From Solea solea (lineage: Eukaryota; Chordata; Actinopteri; Pleuronectiformes; Soleidae), in NCBI RefSeq assembly GCF_958295425.1, contig NC_081149.1:23235964-23299963 (forward strand): a stretch of 64,000 nt of DNA, in the 5' to 3' direction. Position numbers and translations under genes: made by a program. Of the stretch, positions 25,645 through 64,000 are shown piece after piece (the stretch's first letter is position 1; each line of letters opens with the position of its first letter). A model generated the notes under the pieces. The model saw only the letters and a program-made list of their open reading frames with translations, was not told the origin of the DNA and searched no databases.

Positions 25645-26215
25645 ATTCAATTCAATTCAATTTATTTGTATATCGCCAAATCATAACATACATTATCTCA
25701 AGGCACTGTACATAGACAACATCAAGGAGAGCAGAGAACCCCAACAGTTCACACAATGAGCCAACACTAGGCATCAGTGGAGAGAACAACTCCCTCTTAA
25801 CAGAAGAAGTCTCTGACAGAACCAGGCTCAGAGATGTGCGGTCATCTGCCTCGACCGGTCGGGGTGAAAGGAAAATGAGGGACAGAAAGGGGGGAGAGAA
25901 AGGACAAGAGGGAGATGAGGTAGAGACAGAAGAGAGAGACCAGGAGCAGATACACAACAACTGTGTATACAGTCAATGATGTCATGTTTATAGCAATACA
26001 ATGTCATTTATATAAGCCGCAGCAGAGAGTGTTGATAAAAATGATACTGATATCGACTTTTAATTATAGCATAATAATAATGGTGATGATATGTATGATA
26101 GTAATAGCCTTGAGATATGGATCCTGCAACCTGCAACCTGCAAGATGAGGATACAGAGAGAGAGGGAAGGACGGAAGGAAGGAAGGAAGGAAGGAAGGAA
26201 AGAAAGACAGACAGA
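25645..26215 (+). mobile_element. Common fish interspersed repeat (TTCAATTCAATTTATTTGTAT type)
   Basis: Begins with ATTCAATTCAATTCAATTTA and runs through ATCTCAAGGCACTGTACATA, GACAGAACCAGGCTCAGAG and ATCTGCCTCGACCGGTCGGG, a string I recognise from many fish genomes. It is usually taken to be the tail of a retroelement. It ends in a purine-rich (GGAA)n tract near 26168-26200. Confidence 0.75.
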
Positions 26216-26320
26216 CACAGACTAGGGAGAGAAAGAACAATGTTAATGACATATAAAAAGTCATATTCATACCCTGAGCATGTGACCTCGCCTTTTTGAA
26301 AATACAACACAAATACAGCT

Positions 26321-26342
26321 GTGTGTGTGTGTGTGTGTGTGT
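26321..26342. repeat. (GT)n microsatellite
   Basis: Eleven GT units. Confidence 0.95.
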
Positions 26343-26881
26343 GGAGATGTGCTGTGAAGTGTCTTTAATTGTCGACTGTTGTGGAGGACGTCGTTGGCAC
26401 TCTGCCACTCAGCTCTTTTTGTTTGTGTACTTCCTTGTAGATGAAGCCTACACTGCTTTGTTTTTTTTGTTTTCATTTAAAATGAATCACACTTTAATCT
26501 TTAGAACGCACAGCATTTCGGCTGCTTTTTTCCATCACTATGTATAAACGTACAGATCATACAGAGGCTATAAGACTGTGCAGTGTAGAGTCTCTTATAT
26601 CCTTTTTTTCAGCACAACCTATAGGCAATGTGATGAAAACAAATCTTTTTCACCGACTATATAAACACACCTGAGCAAAAAAGTACTCAAAATGTTTCAA
26701 ATAGGATCAAATTTGTGAAATCGCTCCGGTTCAAAGTTCACTTGGCTCGTTTTTAGGAACAAAAGAAAAGAAAAACGGTCTATTTTTGTGACTTCTGCAC
26801 AATTATTGCTACTTTATGTCACTACTAAAAGATGATATAAAATGAATCATAACTTAACTCAACAAAACATTTTGTCAAATT

Positions 26882-27226
26882 TAGAGCTGCAACTAATGAT
26901 TATTTTCATAATCGATAAAACAAATAAAAAAATGTTGATTGGCGTTCATCAAACCTGGAAATGATGATGTTCTCAAATGTCTTGTTTTGTCCACAAACCA
27001 AGATAATTAACTTTAAATGATTTCTTTGTTATCCAGAGCAAAGAAATTATGACGATATTCACATTTATGAAGCTTAAACAACCGGAAATCGTGTTTTAAT
27101 CATGAAAAATGCTTCAAACCGATAAATCGATAATCACAATAGTTGTCAATTAATTTAGTAATTGATTAATAATAGATTAATTTAGTAATTGATTAATAAT
27201 CGATTAGATTAATAGTTTCAGCTCTA
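26882..27226 (+). mobile_element. Non-autonomous hAT element, TAGAGCTG family, copy 8
   Basis: Ends TAGAGCTGC and CAGCTCTA. Flanks GTCAAATT and GTCGAAAT are similar, allowing one indel. Near the right end TTTAGTAATTGATTAATAAT is duplicated in tandem. Confidence 0.85.
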
Positions 27227-28734
27227 GTCGAAATCATTATTTCCCATTAAACTTTCTTATTGCATCTTATTGGTCCCGACCTTTACTCGAGGAAGTTTTC
27301 TCTCTCTAGTTTTTGAATTGTAATTGAATAATCCTGCTTGTCATATCAACCATGAGATTTGCATATCGGGCTGCAGCCATTAATTGGTTTCTAGATTAAT
27401 TGCCATTTATCTTCATGAACTGAATATGATATGGTTTGCCGACAAAGGGGAACATTTGAGGATGTTGTCATTTGAGAAAGTAACCCACAGATGAATTGAT
27501 TATCTATGTCTTTGAATTGATTGCAGTTAAATAAAACATGTTGCCCTCTTATGAACAGTCCAGAATTTGAAGTTCTCCTCTTGCAGGTCTCTAAAGGTCA
27601 TGTTTATTGCTTCTCAACATGGACTTGATCGAGTGGCACCTAGGGTTACACACACACACATGCTTGTGTGCAAGTCGCTGCAAAGTGTTTACATATGCTG
27701 TGTGTGACCCGGGTCAGATTAAAGGAACACACTGGGACTTTCACAGCAGTTGTTACCTTCTTGAACTCATGCAAACATCTAAGCCCGGAACATCCTAATG
27801 GTTTTACCCCACCTTTCACTCACTAAGTCCCGCTTGTGGCCTCATGTGGCACAGTCACAACGAGGGTTACAAATTTGGAAATATTACTTCCTTACTCCTA
27901 ATTTAAAGAAACGGTGTCATATGCAAATATAAATATTTTGTTTTTTCATGCAATATGTTATTTACCAACTCTATTTAACTTCCCAATGTTAAAAAAAAAT
28001 CAATTTCTGTTGATTCCCATGGAAGGTCAGAACTGCATACATGCATACTTACTTACATACATACATACATGCAGTGGCCGGCCTGCTTCTGTGATATATG
28101 TTCAGCTATAAAAAACTCCAGTGCTATCATGGATCATTCTAAGGCCCATATTTAACATGCCCCCGATGAACTGAAAGGTAGCCACATGTCAGCTGTCATA
28201 ACGTGCTTACAAACCGTCAGCCAGCCTCTGCATGCTTCAGGTTTTCCTGCAGACGAGAGCGCAGACACAAGAGCAAACTTCACGTGAGTCGGTTATTGGA
28301 ATGTGAATTTTAAATCTATTATTATTATTATGCTTTTATTAAGTTTGTCGTGTCACATTTTATGTTAAACAATGCAACAGAAAATGATGTGAAAGTAAAG
28401 CTGTGTCGCGGTTCGCCTCCCTGATGCACTGTGAAAGAAAGAAAATGTAATTGTGGCATGAAATTGAATACTGGCGATGTACACGCTGGGAAACACAGAA
28501 CACAGAGAAGACGACTTATCCTCTGGGATTGTAGATCTTATTGTTTTTAAAAAAAAAAAACATTGGGAAATAAACCGATGCTGCAGATGATAATGATAAT
28601 AATAATAATGATAAAAAAACAAAAGCAGTTCATTGAGTTATGGAATGATATTTATGAGGCTCTGCAAGAGTTGGCGGCTGAGGAAGGGGGGGGGGGGCTT
28701 ATTGGAGAGACAGGGCATTAGAATCATAGCGTTT
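27227..28734. other. No gene; fragments only
   Basis: 27367-27530 looks like an eroded relative of the hAT ends (GGGCTGCAGCCATTAATTGG). Short CA and ACAT runs occur near 27649 and 28040-28070, and a G11 run near 28686. Confidence 0.45.
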
Positions 28735-28850
28735 TGTGTGCGTGTGTTTTGGTATAGGTGTCTTTGTGAGGACCAAAAACGTATAAACCATGTGACATTT
28801 TGGGAACGTGAGGACATTTTTTGCTCGTCCTCACGTTTCACTTTGCTCGA
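28735..28850 (+). repeat. Interspersed repeat with GTGAGGACCAAAAACG motif
   Basis: TTTGTGAGGACCAAAAACGT followed by ACGTGAGGACATTTTT. Related to 38401-38690, which has GGTGGCGACCAAAGACCGTA after a TG run. A repeat arrangement I recognise from fishes. Confidence 0.45.
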
Positions 28851-28931
28851 CACCAGACTCGAGACTTGGTTCTTTCAACGTATTACGAGACAAAATGTGT
28901 CATGTACTCCTCAGTGTTTCACGTATACATA

Positions 28932-28974
28932 ATATATATGTATATATATATATATATATATATGTGTATATATA

Positions 28975-29025
<51 letters not shown>
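28932..29025. repeat. (TA)n microsatellite
   Basis: Interrupted by two TGTGTA units; can form hairpins. Confidence 0.95.
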
Positions 29026-29028
<3 letters not shown>

Positions 29029-29275
29029 TATACATATGTACATGTACACAAAATCCATCAAAAAATATGTGATACAGTGGACGACATTGAAGGTTTTGTC
29101 TTTACACAGACACAAGAGTTCAATGGCAGAGGTTATTTAGTAGCCTCTCCTCATTCCTCTCATGTTACGTTTTAAGCTAAATTGTTTAAACAGGCTCTGA
29201 AGAAAATGGAAATCTGAATGAACTTTAATTAGAAACAACACAAGAGCATGCAGGTTAATTGCACACTCTGAATGG

Positions 29276-29450
29276 ACCATAGGTGTGAGAGTGAATGGTT
29301 GTTTGTCTCTGTGTGGCCCTGCGATGGACTGGCGACCTCTGCAGGATGTACCCTGCCTTTCACCCTCTGTCAGCTGGGATTGGCACCAGCAGCCGTATAC
29401 TGTATATACCGCGACCCTCATATGGAGGATAAAGTGCTAGACAATGAATG
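29276..29450 (-). mobile_element. SINE-like fish repeat, copy 1
   Basis: Contains GGCCCTGCGATGGACTGGCG and CAGCTGGGATTGGCACCAGC, reverse complements of a common fish repeat also found at 45085-45220 on the other strand. Confidence 0.7.
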
Positions 29451-30126
29451 AGTTAATTAGATTCTGATTTATGTTTGTTTTTGTAACATTGCTCAGTAAT
29501 AAGTTGTGTTATGAACTGTTAATGTATGTATTGGCCAGATTTATAGAGTTATTGTGTTATTTTTCAACAATCTGGTCTGTGTCTCCTCCCTTTGTCTGCA
29601 CTTTTATTTATTTATCTGTCTCTGCCTTGATAGTGATTATAGAGACATAGAGAGAGAGGGAATGCTGGATAGTGAAGTGATTGAAGGAAAATGGGGAGAA
29701 GGAGCTGGAGATGCTGGGTTGAAACAGTCATCTTTGATCACGCTGTCATGCTTCTCTCCATCTAATCAGCTCCCTCCCTCTTTTCATCCCTCCCTCCTAC
29801 AGACTCAGACAGACGTGAGAGTGTTTGTGGGTCTGCTCATACCAGGGTGTGGTTTTGCCAAAGTGAATATGTTTGACAGAGACTCAAGTGTCTGTGTTTG
29901 ATGGTGAAATAGCAGTGTGTGTGTGTGTGTGTGTTGAAATCCTCATGCATGATTTCTTCATAGCTGAGTGTCTATTTCCAGACGGGTACAGTACGTTCCA
30001 CAGCAGAGTCAATGCACTGGTCTGTCTGTCGTTAACGGACAGGACATCGATCCGTCCTGTATGTGCGTCGCTGACCCATTGACCCACATGGTGTTGACAC
30101 CAGCTGTGTTTGTGTGTGTCACTGTA

Positions 30127-30161
<35 letters not shown>

Positions 30162-31273
30162 TCCTCACAGACATCATTTAAGACTCTTTGTAAGCCCAGT
30201 GTTAATAAAGTTGTGTTAGTTATCGACTCCTGACACTGAGTAACTATTGACTCTGTGTGTTAAACATGAACTGTGTCACCGCGACCTCCCTAACCTCGCA
30301 TGTGTTCGCTCCGTATCACGGCTGCGTGATGTAAATATGGTTATCTCAACCACATGTACAGTATCATATAATAAAAGTCACCGTACGGCAATCACAGTAA
30401 CTGTTTGCTCCACAGTATCGTTTTTATTAGGATGTACTTTGTGTTGGATGTGTGTGTATACATGTGCGTTGTGCACACAGTGTAATCAGACTGTTGTTGG
30501 TTCATAAGAGTGTCACAACAGTTTGAGGTTCACCCGATTTCTCACACTCTGATGCCATCTACTGTCGTCTCTGCAGAAGTGGAGCCCTGGAGTAGTAGCC
30601 TGGAAATACTATTTTATTTGAATTGTTTTTTACATTATTGACATTTTAATTGAGACAACTGTTACCTGTCAACACTGCCACAGAAACACTCAAAAGCAGC
30701 AGTGTCAAAATAAAAAGGTACTGATCCTGATATGGTCAGTGTTTATATCAGAAAAGGTCCTAAAGAGAAGTACAGTACAGTAATAAAAGTAAAAGCAGCA
30801 CTAAAATGTAAATTTAGAGCAACAATTGTATTTAAAAACACAACACTGACATGAAAATGTGAATACCTATTGAATAAATGTATTTATTCAGCTGTTTTTT
30901 ACATATTTTGTCCATTAGATGATCATCAATGCAAGAGACAGAACTCCTTGTGTTGCTATTTTATACTTAGATTTTGAGATTGACATTGACATGATGATAT
31001 AATCCTGTGTTCATGGCAACATTGTGACACCCCGACACCTTACCAGTGCAGCTGTAGTCACTTCACTACTGTAACAAAGCTCACTTTTAGTAAGTATTTA
31101 TGCCAGAAAAGCTCCCAAAGAGGTAACGAATACAAGTACAGTACAATAACGAAGGAAAACACAGCATTAACATGAAACATGTATATGAAAATAAGGTGAA
31201 ATGCAGCTGAAATAAGCATTAACTCTAATGCTGTGTGATGTTTAATTGTACTTCTTTCTCTTGCTCCCTCCAG
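29451..31273. other. Noncoding stretch upstream of the start exon
   Basis: Contains TG runs (29916-29934) and a (TC)n tract (30130-30158). Two partly similar segments, around 30715-30790 and 31095-31170, share AGAAAAGGTCCTAAAGAG-like and AGTACAGTACAATAA-like strings. The last 25 bases form the pyrimidine tract of the acceptor at 31273. Confidence 0.5.
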
Positions 31274-31434
31274 CTGTCTCTGGCCTCCACCGACGCCCCG
31301 CCCACTATGCTCCTCCTAGATTCCCCTCTCTATTGAAGGCGCCGGCGGCGAATGCTGAGCAGGCTGGCGAGATTACGGTCCGCCTCATTGTCCTGTGATT
31401 GGCCGCTGGACCGCGCCGAGGTTAAACCGAGCCA
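31274..31434 (+). other. thraa: 5' UTR part of the start exon
   Basis: A pyrimidine-rich tract ending in CCTCCAG at 31264-31273 looks like a good 3' splice acceptor, so this exon probably begins at 31274 and is preceded by at least one noncoding exon upstream. The leader is GC-rich around 31337-31360. It carries two upstream ATGs, at 31307 and 31352, neither in frame with the receptor. An in-frame TAA at 31423-31425 blocks any longer N-terminus, so the ATG at 31435 is the first possible start in this exon. The context of that ATG is weak: C at -3 and T at +4. Confidence 0.6.
31307..31336 (+). other. Upstream ORF 1 in the thraa leader (9 codons)
   Basis: An ATG with A at -3 opens a nine-codon frame (MLLLDSPLY) that ends in TGA at 31334-31336, about 100 nt before the receptor start. 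It is short and closed, so it could allow reinitiation. Whether it is translated cannot be seen from the sequence. Confidence 0.4.
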
Positions 31435-57584
<26,150 letters not shown>

Positions 57585-60087
57585 CACAGACACAGAAGTA
57601 AAGAAAAGACAGAGAAGTAAAAGTTCTTTTTTTTTATTCGTCTTCAGTGAGAACTGAAAACTTTGGTTCCCCCCCCGTTTTTTTTTTTTTTATCAAAACC
57701 TACAAGACCCACCACCTACCACCAGCAAACACATTAACATAACCAGAGAGAAACACACTGCTACTTTTTGTCATTTTGAGAGGTATATGATACACACACG
57801 GGGGCAAAATAGTCAGCCTTTTCACAGGGTTCAATTCCAAACACAGTGCCATGAAACTGCAGAATATCTATATGCAAACACAAAGTATCATCAACATTTA
57901 ACTCCTTTTGCACCTGTGTGGAAACAAATAACAGCTGCACTCTGTTCCTGCAACTCATACAAACTAAGGTTATGGTTCTACTCCTTCCTCACACCCTTCA
58001 GTATAGAACAGTGTAGTCCTTCTAATCTCTGGGACCTTACCACTAGCTGCTCCTCAGAGAGCTCCACCCTGTCCACATAGCCAGCTCTCCTGCATCTCTT
58101 TCACTTGGACGGTGACCGACCATCATCTGCACGTGCAGTCCCGCCCCTTCAGTCCGCCGAGGTCACTGTGAGTGTTTGTCAACCTACCTCCCCTCACATG
58201 CTGGACCTCTCTATCTCCGTCTGAACATGCACAGAACACACTCGCACACGTTTACCTCATACCTTGTGTAACGTATGTCCTTTTTTTTTTATTATTATTA
58301 TTATTATTATCATATGGTAGTCTATTTAGAAACCATCCTCATTTGTCCATTTACGTCTCAGCTCGTGATAGAAGCTACAGTGGGATTTATTTTTACTGAA
58401 AATATTGTTGACACACACCTGTGTGTGTGCGTGTGTGTTTCATATTAATAGTAATATAGTTATAAGATAGTATGATTGTATTCCTTTCTGTAAACATACT
58501 GTTAAGCGTATCCTGCAGCCAATTAGATTAGCTTAGCACAAAGACTAGAAATAGAGAAGGTCATTTTAGCCTGACTAACTTCGCTTATCTTAGATAGTTT
58601 ATTTGTAGTACCATCAACCTCACTTGTGATGAGTGTTCGAAACTTATTAATATATTAGTATATATAAGCCTGTGTCAGTATAACCAATAATCACTGTGTT
58701 TATTTACATATATACTGTGTATAAACATTGATTACACAGTGTAAGTTCATATGTTTACAGAAAGGAGTCTTATATTAACATCTTATATGTTCGCCCCACT
58801 GTGCTTGGAGATTAAAAAACTAACAGAAAGGAAACTAAATGTCAATAATAGCATATAATATAAATAATTTATATATTATCTAGATTATTTATATCTAGAA
58901 TACCTCTTCAACACGTACCTCTTGTTTTTATTACCTCACACACACATATTTCACGCATCTTTTATTATATTTTTTTTTTATATGTATGACCTCGGTGGTC
59001 GTTGTGTTGCTTTTTCTCTTCCTCCTCACGAGTTAATCACTGCTGGACTGTACCACACTTCCTGCCTTTGTGCGTGTTCATGTCCGTGCGTCTCAAACTG
59101 TTGCCCCGCCTCCCCACCTCCCTGCTGTCCAGTGTTCGCAGATGGTGGTGGGAGGGGATGGCACTCACTCCTGCAGCCCCCCCCCCCGCCCTCCCGTGTC
59201 CCGCTTAAAACCGACAGATTCTACCTCACCTCTCATTTCTTGTCTCAGTGCAGCCGCACCTCCCGACATAGGTGAACACACATACGGACAACGTGCACAA
59301 AAGAGTTGCCAACATGCACCTGTTGAGGTTGCTGCTCCACCGATGGTGTACAACGTGTCTATTAAAATAGGCCGTGGATCAACATTTGTCAGCTGACCTG
59401 GCAGATTCTGTCATGTTCTCCCCCGGTCTCATTTGTACCATACGCCACATGGGACCAACCATCACTTGGGGTTATGTTTTTTATTCAGGTACCTTAAATG
59501 ACAAAAAGGGCGGTGGTGAGTTTGTGGTGTTGCCCGTTGAACTCAAACACGCTGGGACTCCAGTGGGAGACATTTTGGCCAACGGACTATGTTGGTGGTG
59601 ACTGAGAGGTAAAAAAACAAAAAAAGCAAGTGAGTCAGCAGTATTTTGCCTCTGGATATAGTTTCATCTGGGCCAACGGGAGGGAAACTGTGGACGGACA
59701 ACTGTGGTGGGTAACCATGTGACTCAGGCCAAGCCAATAGCAAACCACCACACAAAAAAAAAAGAAAGAGACCCTTTTTCTCACATCTACAGTTCAACAA
59801 TGGATCCTTCCCTCACCGTCACAGGAGAAATGGACATCAATCAAGCCATTTAAAAAGACTTTGTGACTGACTGTCCTATCCCAGACACAACATGAAACAA
59901 GCTCCACCAACCATATCCCGACTTGCCATCCACTTAAAATAACGATCAGGTTTTTTTCTGTTGCACTAAAACCACAATGTCTGTATCCCTTAGTAGCTCA
60001 GAACCCTTCCTTTATCCCCGTCCCCCACATCTTTTCCTCTTTCTGCCTGTCTGAAGTAGTCTTAACTATAGTTTTTTAAAATATGTA

Positions 60088-60114
60088 ACACACACACACA
60101 CACACACACACACA
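60088..60114. repeat. (CA)n microsatellite
   Basis: About 13 CA units in the probable 3' UTR. A second run lies at 60259-60283. Confidence 0.95.
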
Positions 60115-61731
60115 TGGAAACACACGCGGTCCTTTATTCCATCTCTTGATTACCTGGACTGTGACAATGGCCGAAAGGTGCCGCCACTCTCAGTGTTACT
60201 AATCTAAGTTGCAGGGTATTTAAATAGAACAGTAAGCGCTGATTATACAGGGATATAAACACACACACACACACACACACACAGAAAAAGCAGCAGCGTG
60301 CACACACAGCAATATTGTGTGCAGGCACAAGCAGGAAAGTCTCACATCCACCAAACCCTATCCAGGTCTGCTGCGTTTGTAACGAACTCTGCTCACGATC
60401 ACTGTGAATGAAAGCCATGCTGCAACCAGGTCATGGCTCCGACAGGGAAACACTGGCTTAGTAATTCTGACATGTCAATGTGCCTCACAGAGGTTAGTAA
60501 TGCAAAATATACACTATATAAATACAGAATAATACAAAGTATATACAATATATAAAGGTTATAGTCACTTTATGTGGCATTGGAGCGATCAGTGGCTGAA
60601 TATAACGCTTCCAGCTCGGTCATGTAGCGGATGGTGTCGGAATTCAAGTTTACGCACCTGTATGACTAACTGTAAAGTAATATTTACCAGTAGTTTTCAG
60701 CTGTTTGCCTTGTGGTGATCGCCAACTAACCATCCTGGTCTAGCTGCTGCTCGCATACCTCGAGATCACGACAAGGAGCACAAGAATGACCCTGAAACAG
60801 AAATGTGTGTATGAGAGACAAAGATGGGATCTGGTCTCTGGTCCACACGGCTTCATGAACTGGGATTTGAGCTGGAAGCGCAGCCTCTTTGTACGTCTCT
60901 ATTGCTCTCTCACACTCAGCCAAATGATCAACGGAGAAGTCCTCCCGCTGTCCTTTTAAAAATAAAAAAAACAAACAAAAAAAAAAAAAAGAGAACCACA
61001 CCAGCACCACAGAGCACACTGCCTTCAGTTCAGTTGCACCAGCATAGCTGAGAGACAGACCAGTATAGTCCGTGAAACATTCTCCTCACCAAATAGCCAT
61101 TTTACCTGGACGTCACTGTTACTACGGTAACGCTATGTTCAGACCTAACCAGGCAGAGTTACTACTTAAAAATTCTGTTAACTGTGTACGTTTTAGGTTT
61201 GGACACTTTTTGCTCTTCTGTATCCAAACTGATACTAGAAAAATGGATGTTTTGCATGGTTTAGTTGAGTAGGTGGTGCACAGGGCAGTTCTGCGACCTG
61301 TTTGTTTGTCATGACAGTAAAGCACCGCTTGATAAAAGCTCTTCTAAAGTCGGATTGCTGCCCTGTCGCCTCTCGTACTTCCTCGTCAAAGAGCGAGCGA
61401 ATACTTTTCTTTAGATATACGTTACGTTTACAATTCAAAATGTGAATTTAATGCTAAGCTCTGCCACTGCAACATGGAGCAAAATTCCAACAGATACTCT
61501 AAAACAGTTCAACAACTCTCATGCAACTCGTTTTACCTCTTCTATATGAGATATTCCTACTATTTTCATTAATTACCCAGGGAAGCATCCTTTCTCTCCT
61601 CCTCACTTCTCTCTCACCATCCTTTCTTCTTCTTTCCATTCCCCCGTCATTCCCATTCCACTCTCTTTTTAGAACTTAAATTCCCACTATCCTCTTAGTA
61701 GTGTGCGCTGTCTTCTTCCCTTCCCTTCCCT

Positions 61732-61786
61732 CACGCACACACACATATACATATACGCGCACACACACACACACACACACACACAG
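61732..61786. repeat. Imperfect (CA)n / (TA)n microsatellite
   Basis: CA tract interrupted by CATATACATATACGCG, in the probable 3' UTR. Confidence 0.9.
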
Positions 61787-62410
61787 ACAAAAAGCTACCC
61801 TAACTCATTCTAGCAGTCTTTGGTGGAGAAAGTCGACAATCCCTGGAGCAATATGTCCACATGTGGAATGTAAAATACTGACATTGTACGATTAAAGACA
61901 CGGTGTGACGTCCCACACTTATGTTTTAGATGTTGTTGATGTTACTTTAATTGTGCACCAAGTGTATGTTGTTCTGCTTATTCAAGGGTGGATGAATTTG
62001 CTGGTGGAGTTAAAACTCCAATCGTGTGATAGACTGCTACTGATATGTCTTTTTTTTTTTCTTTTCTTTTCTTTTTTGTTGAAAACATAGTGTGGTTGTA
62101 AAAGACTTGTTATGTGTGAGGACTGAAAATCCTGAGCGATGTAAAGCAAGAGATTTGTTTTTTGGATGGTGAAAAGTCTGGTTTTATATGATTATGTTTG
62201 ATGTCATTATTAAGTTGCATCTGATGTTCTTGGTAAGTGAATGTCTATCTGTGTTGATGCTTTACTGTGAGAAAATGGCTGTATATGCACTTTTCAGACC
62301 ATCATTAGTGCAGTGGTAGCTAGTGCTATAACATCACCCAAGGGTCAGGTTTTATTTCACTTTCAGTTCAACTTGTTTAATTCTGGTAATAAAAAACACA
62401 ATGTTAATTA

Positions 62411-64000
62411 TAAGATTTAGGAACCGGCCCACTGGTCACATTTCATTGAGAGTTTTGGCACAAAAAAATAGCTCTGTAGTGTGTATGTTGGCACTTTAAT
62501 ATGCATATTTGTGATATAATTATGCACATTATCTTAATTTTATTATAATTGACTGGCATATTTAAACAGTTGCAGTTAGTTAGTTTTATTTCTTAGCCAA
62601 CTAGCTAGTTTTCAAGATTTGAAACCTACATTTGGGTTTTCCCGCCTTTTTTTGTCACCACTGATGTTATAATGACGCTTATATTCTCGGTGACTGAGAA
62701 ACACACCCTAACACACATTTAGGCTCTAGATTATTTTTTTTTTTTATTATTATTTTTTTTTCAATTTGGCTTTGTTGCTAATAGAGGAAATGCAAGCTAA
62801 ATGCTAACTAGCTGACGTCTTGACAACCTAATAACACAGTACAGCCCAGTAGAGTATTGTCACGTCAAACACAGAATGTGGTAGGCTAGTTTAGTTGTTA
62901 GCTGAATTTATCTGCTCCCACATCTGAGTAATTAGCATTACACCAAAGATTCTGAACGCAGAGAACACTCACTGCAGCTAGCTGACTAGCATTCGGGCTA
63001 ATGTGACACAGTTTTCGCTCGCTCTCTATATATATGTATATATAAATATATATATATATACATATATATAGTTTTGTTGTTTGTATTTAGTATACAATCG
63101 TGTAAATTAGAAAATTAAATGATTATGTGGTTTTTCTGTTAGCACATTTCGCAGCCAGTATTTCGCCAGCCCAAAACCTACTTCTATTTTTGATATATTA
63201 AGCATCACTTATGTACAGTAAATGTACAGTAAATGTACAGTAAATGCACAGCATGCACATTACTTAGCTCTGATGTCTGCTGCCACTCTCATATTTGTTT
63301 GTTGCACCAATGGGCTGAAAATCCAACAATATGTTTCTTCTAAGGGACTGTTCAAAAATGACTGTTGTGGTAATGGGGGTTGAACACTATATTTTTTTAC
63401 CTTACAGAGAAATTAGGTACTAACTAAAGTCTTTTTTTTTCTACTTTGTTATTTTCTTTTTCTATCATCTATAAACAAGGTAATTTATTAATAAAATATA
63501 AATCTCCAAGAAAGCCAGACAACCCTCCCTGTAAGAAAAACCTTGCCTTTTCAGACCCCCTCCACCTCCTCAGTACATTTTTACGGTCCCTAAAATTCCC
63601 GGATGTGTTTTCAAATCTGAACTGAAAGTGAATGAACTTGAATCCTGCTTTCCACAGTTGCTTGGGCTGTATCACTTTCTAAGCTGGGCGTTTGCTCTTA
63701 ACCCTGATCTGGGTCAATGTAAAAAAAAAAAGAAGAAGAACATTCTGATCTTAGACCAGGGCTCATCCTGCGATATATAAATCTGCCATATATTAATCTC
63801 AGTGTTGTAACAAGAAATATGCTTGTGATGGAAGATAAGCCTCAAGTCATTAAGTTATACAATAAAAAAAAAAGATCACAAAATCGTAAACCAAAAAAAA
63901 AAAAAAGTACAACTGTTCATACCTCATCTAATCAATCTGTGCCAGAGGAAGGGAGGGGGAGTGGTCAGTCTCAAGCATGGAAATTCAGTGGTTGGCAGAA
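62411..64000. other. AT-rich stretch after thraa, no gene seen
   Basis: Contains long T runs (62735-62760), a short (TA)n near 63030-63070, three tandem TGTACAGTAAA units near 63215-63245 and A-runs near 63720, 63866 and 63890. In mammals NR1D1 lies tail-to-tail with THRA. I see no nuclear-receptor exon on the minus strand here. Confidence 0.6.

Larger units (their letters stand above)
57585..62410 (+). other. thraa: Probable long 3' UTR of thraa
   Basis: No coding gene is recognisable after the stop. The stretch is AT-rich, with homopolymers, a (TTA)n run near 58290-58310 and CA repeats. Possible poly(A) signals are an ATTAAA near 58811 and an AATAAA at 62388-62393. Further AATAAA sites near 63493 and 63862 mean the end could be later. 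The boundary is inferred and transcript reads would be needed to place it. Confidence 0.4.

Noticed and set aside
28808..29115. Open frames rich in Tyr and Ile
   Set aside because: Products of the (TA)n tract at 28932-29025.
62411..64000. 3' end of a convergent nr1d1 gene
   Set aside because: Expected from mammalian synteny, but no nuclear-receptor exon is readable on the minus strand.

Overview
The window is genomic DNA from a teleost fish, most likely a spiny-rayed (percomorph) species. It holds one protein-coding gene, a thyroid hormone receptor alpha, spread over eight coding exons on the + strand between 31435 and 57584. The protein reads as 406 residues, or 413 with an alternative splice acceptor. 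Its start (SNKQDSNSSEGD) and its C-terminus (FEDQEV) fit the fish TR-alpha-A type, so thraa is the best symbol. Everything else is intron, untranslated sequence, interspersed repeats and simple repeats, the usual texture of a fish genome. I found no bacterial-type operon, CRISPR array, rRNA or intact tRNA.

Layout. Positions 1-31273 contain no convincing coding gene. They probably form the 5' flank plus one or more noncoding first exons and a long first intron of the receptor gene. Two sites look like spliced noncoding exons: one ending at 3060 before a strong donor, and a 28-base one at 1842-1869. Both need RNA evidence. The start exon (about 31274-31481) has a 5' leader with two upstream ORFs. 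A 14 kb intron follows, then exons at 45456, 46952 (or 46931), 50683, 53039, 54747, 56531 and 57334. The stop codon is at 57582-57584. A long AT-rich 3' UTR probably runs for several kilobases; its end is not settled by sequence alone.

The encoded protein is a complete ligand-activated nuclear receptor. It has a short N-terminal domain with a basic cluster, two C4 zinc fingers with the TR P-box, a hinge, and a 12-helix ligand-binding domain with all the expected T3-contact arginines and histidine and the AF-2 helix. Points of note are a tandem 3' splice site that adds or removes seven residues just before the zinc fingers, an asparagine at the pocket position where mammalian TR-alpha has serine and TR-beta has asparagine, and a proline-to-arginine change in a normally invariant stretch (R357).

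The repeats make up the second story. A roughly 350-bp non-autonomous hAT-type element with TAGAGCTG ends occurs at least eleven times, once inside an intron of the receptor gene. One copy has a perfect 8-bp target duplication. Another is nested in a second transposon whose other copy in the window preserves the empty target site. Other items are a decayed hAT copy with a BED zinc-finger remnant, LINE and SINE fragments, possible TTAA-type elements, a large inverted repeat between the two zinc-finger exons, and a 32-bp minisatellite with a duplicated host segment inside it. I did not find an undescribed multi-gene system.
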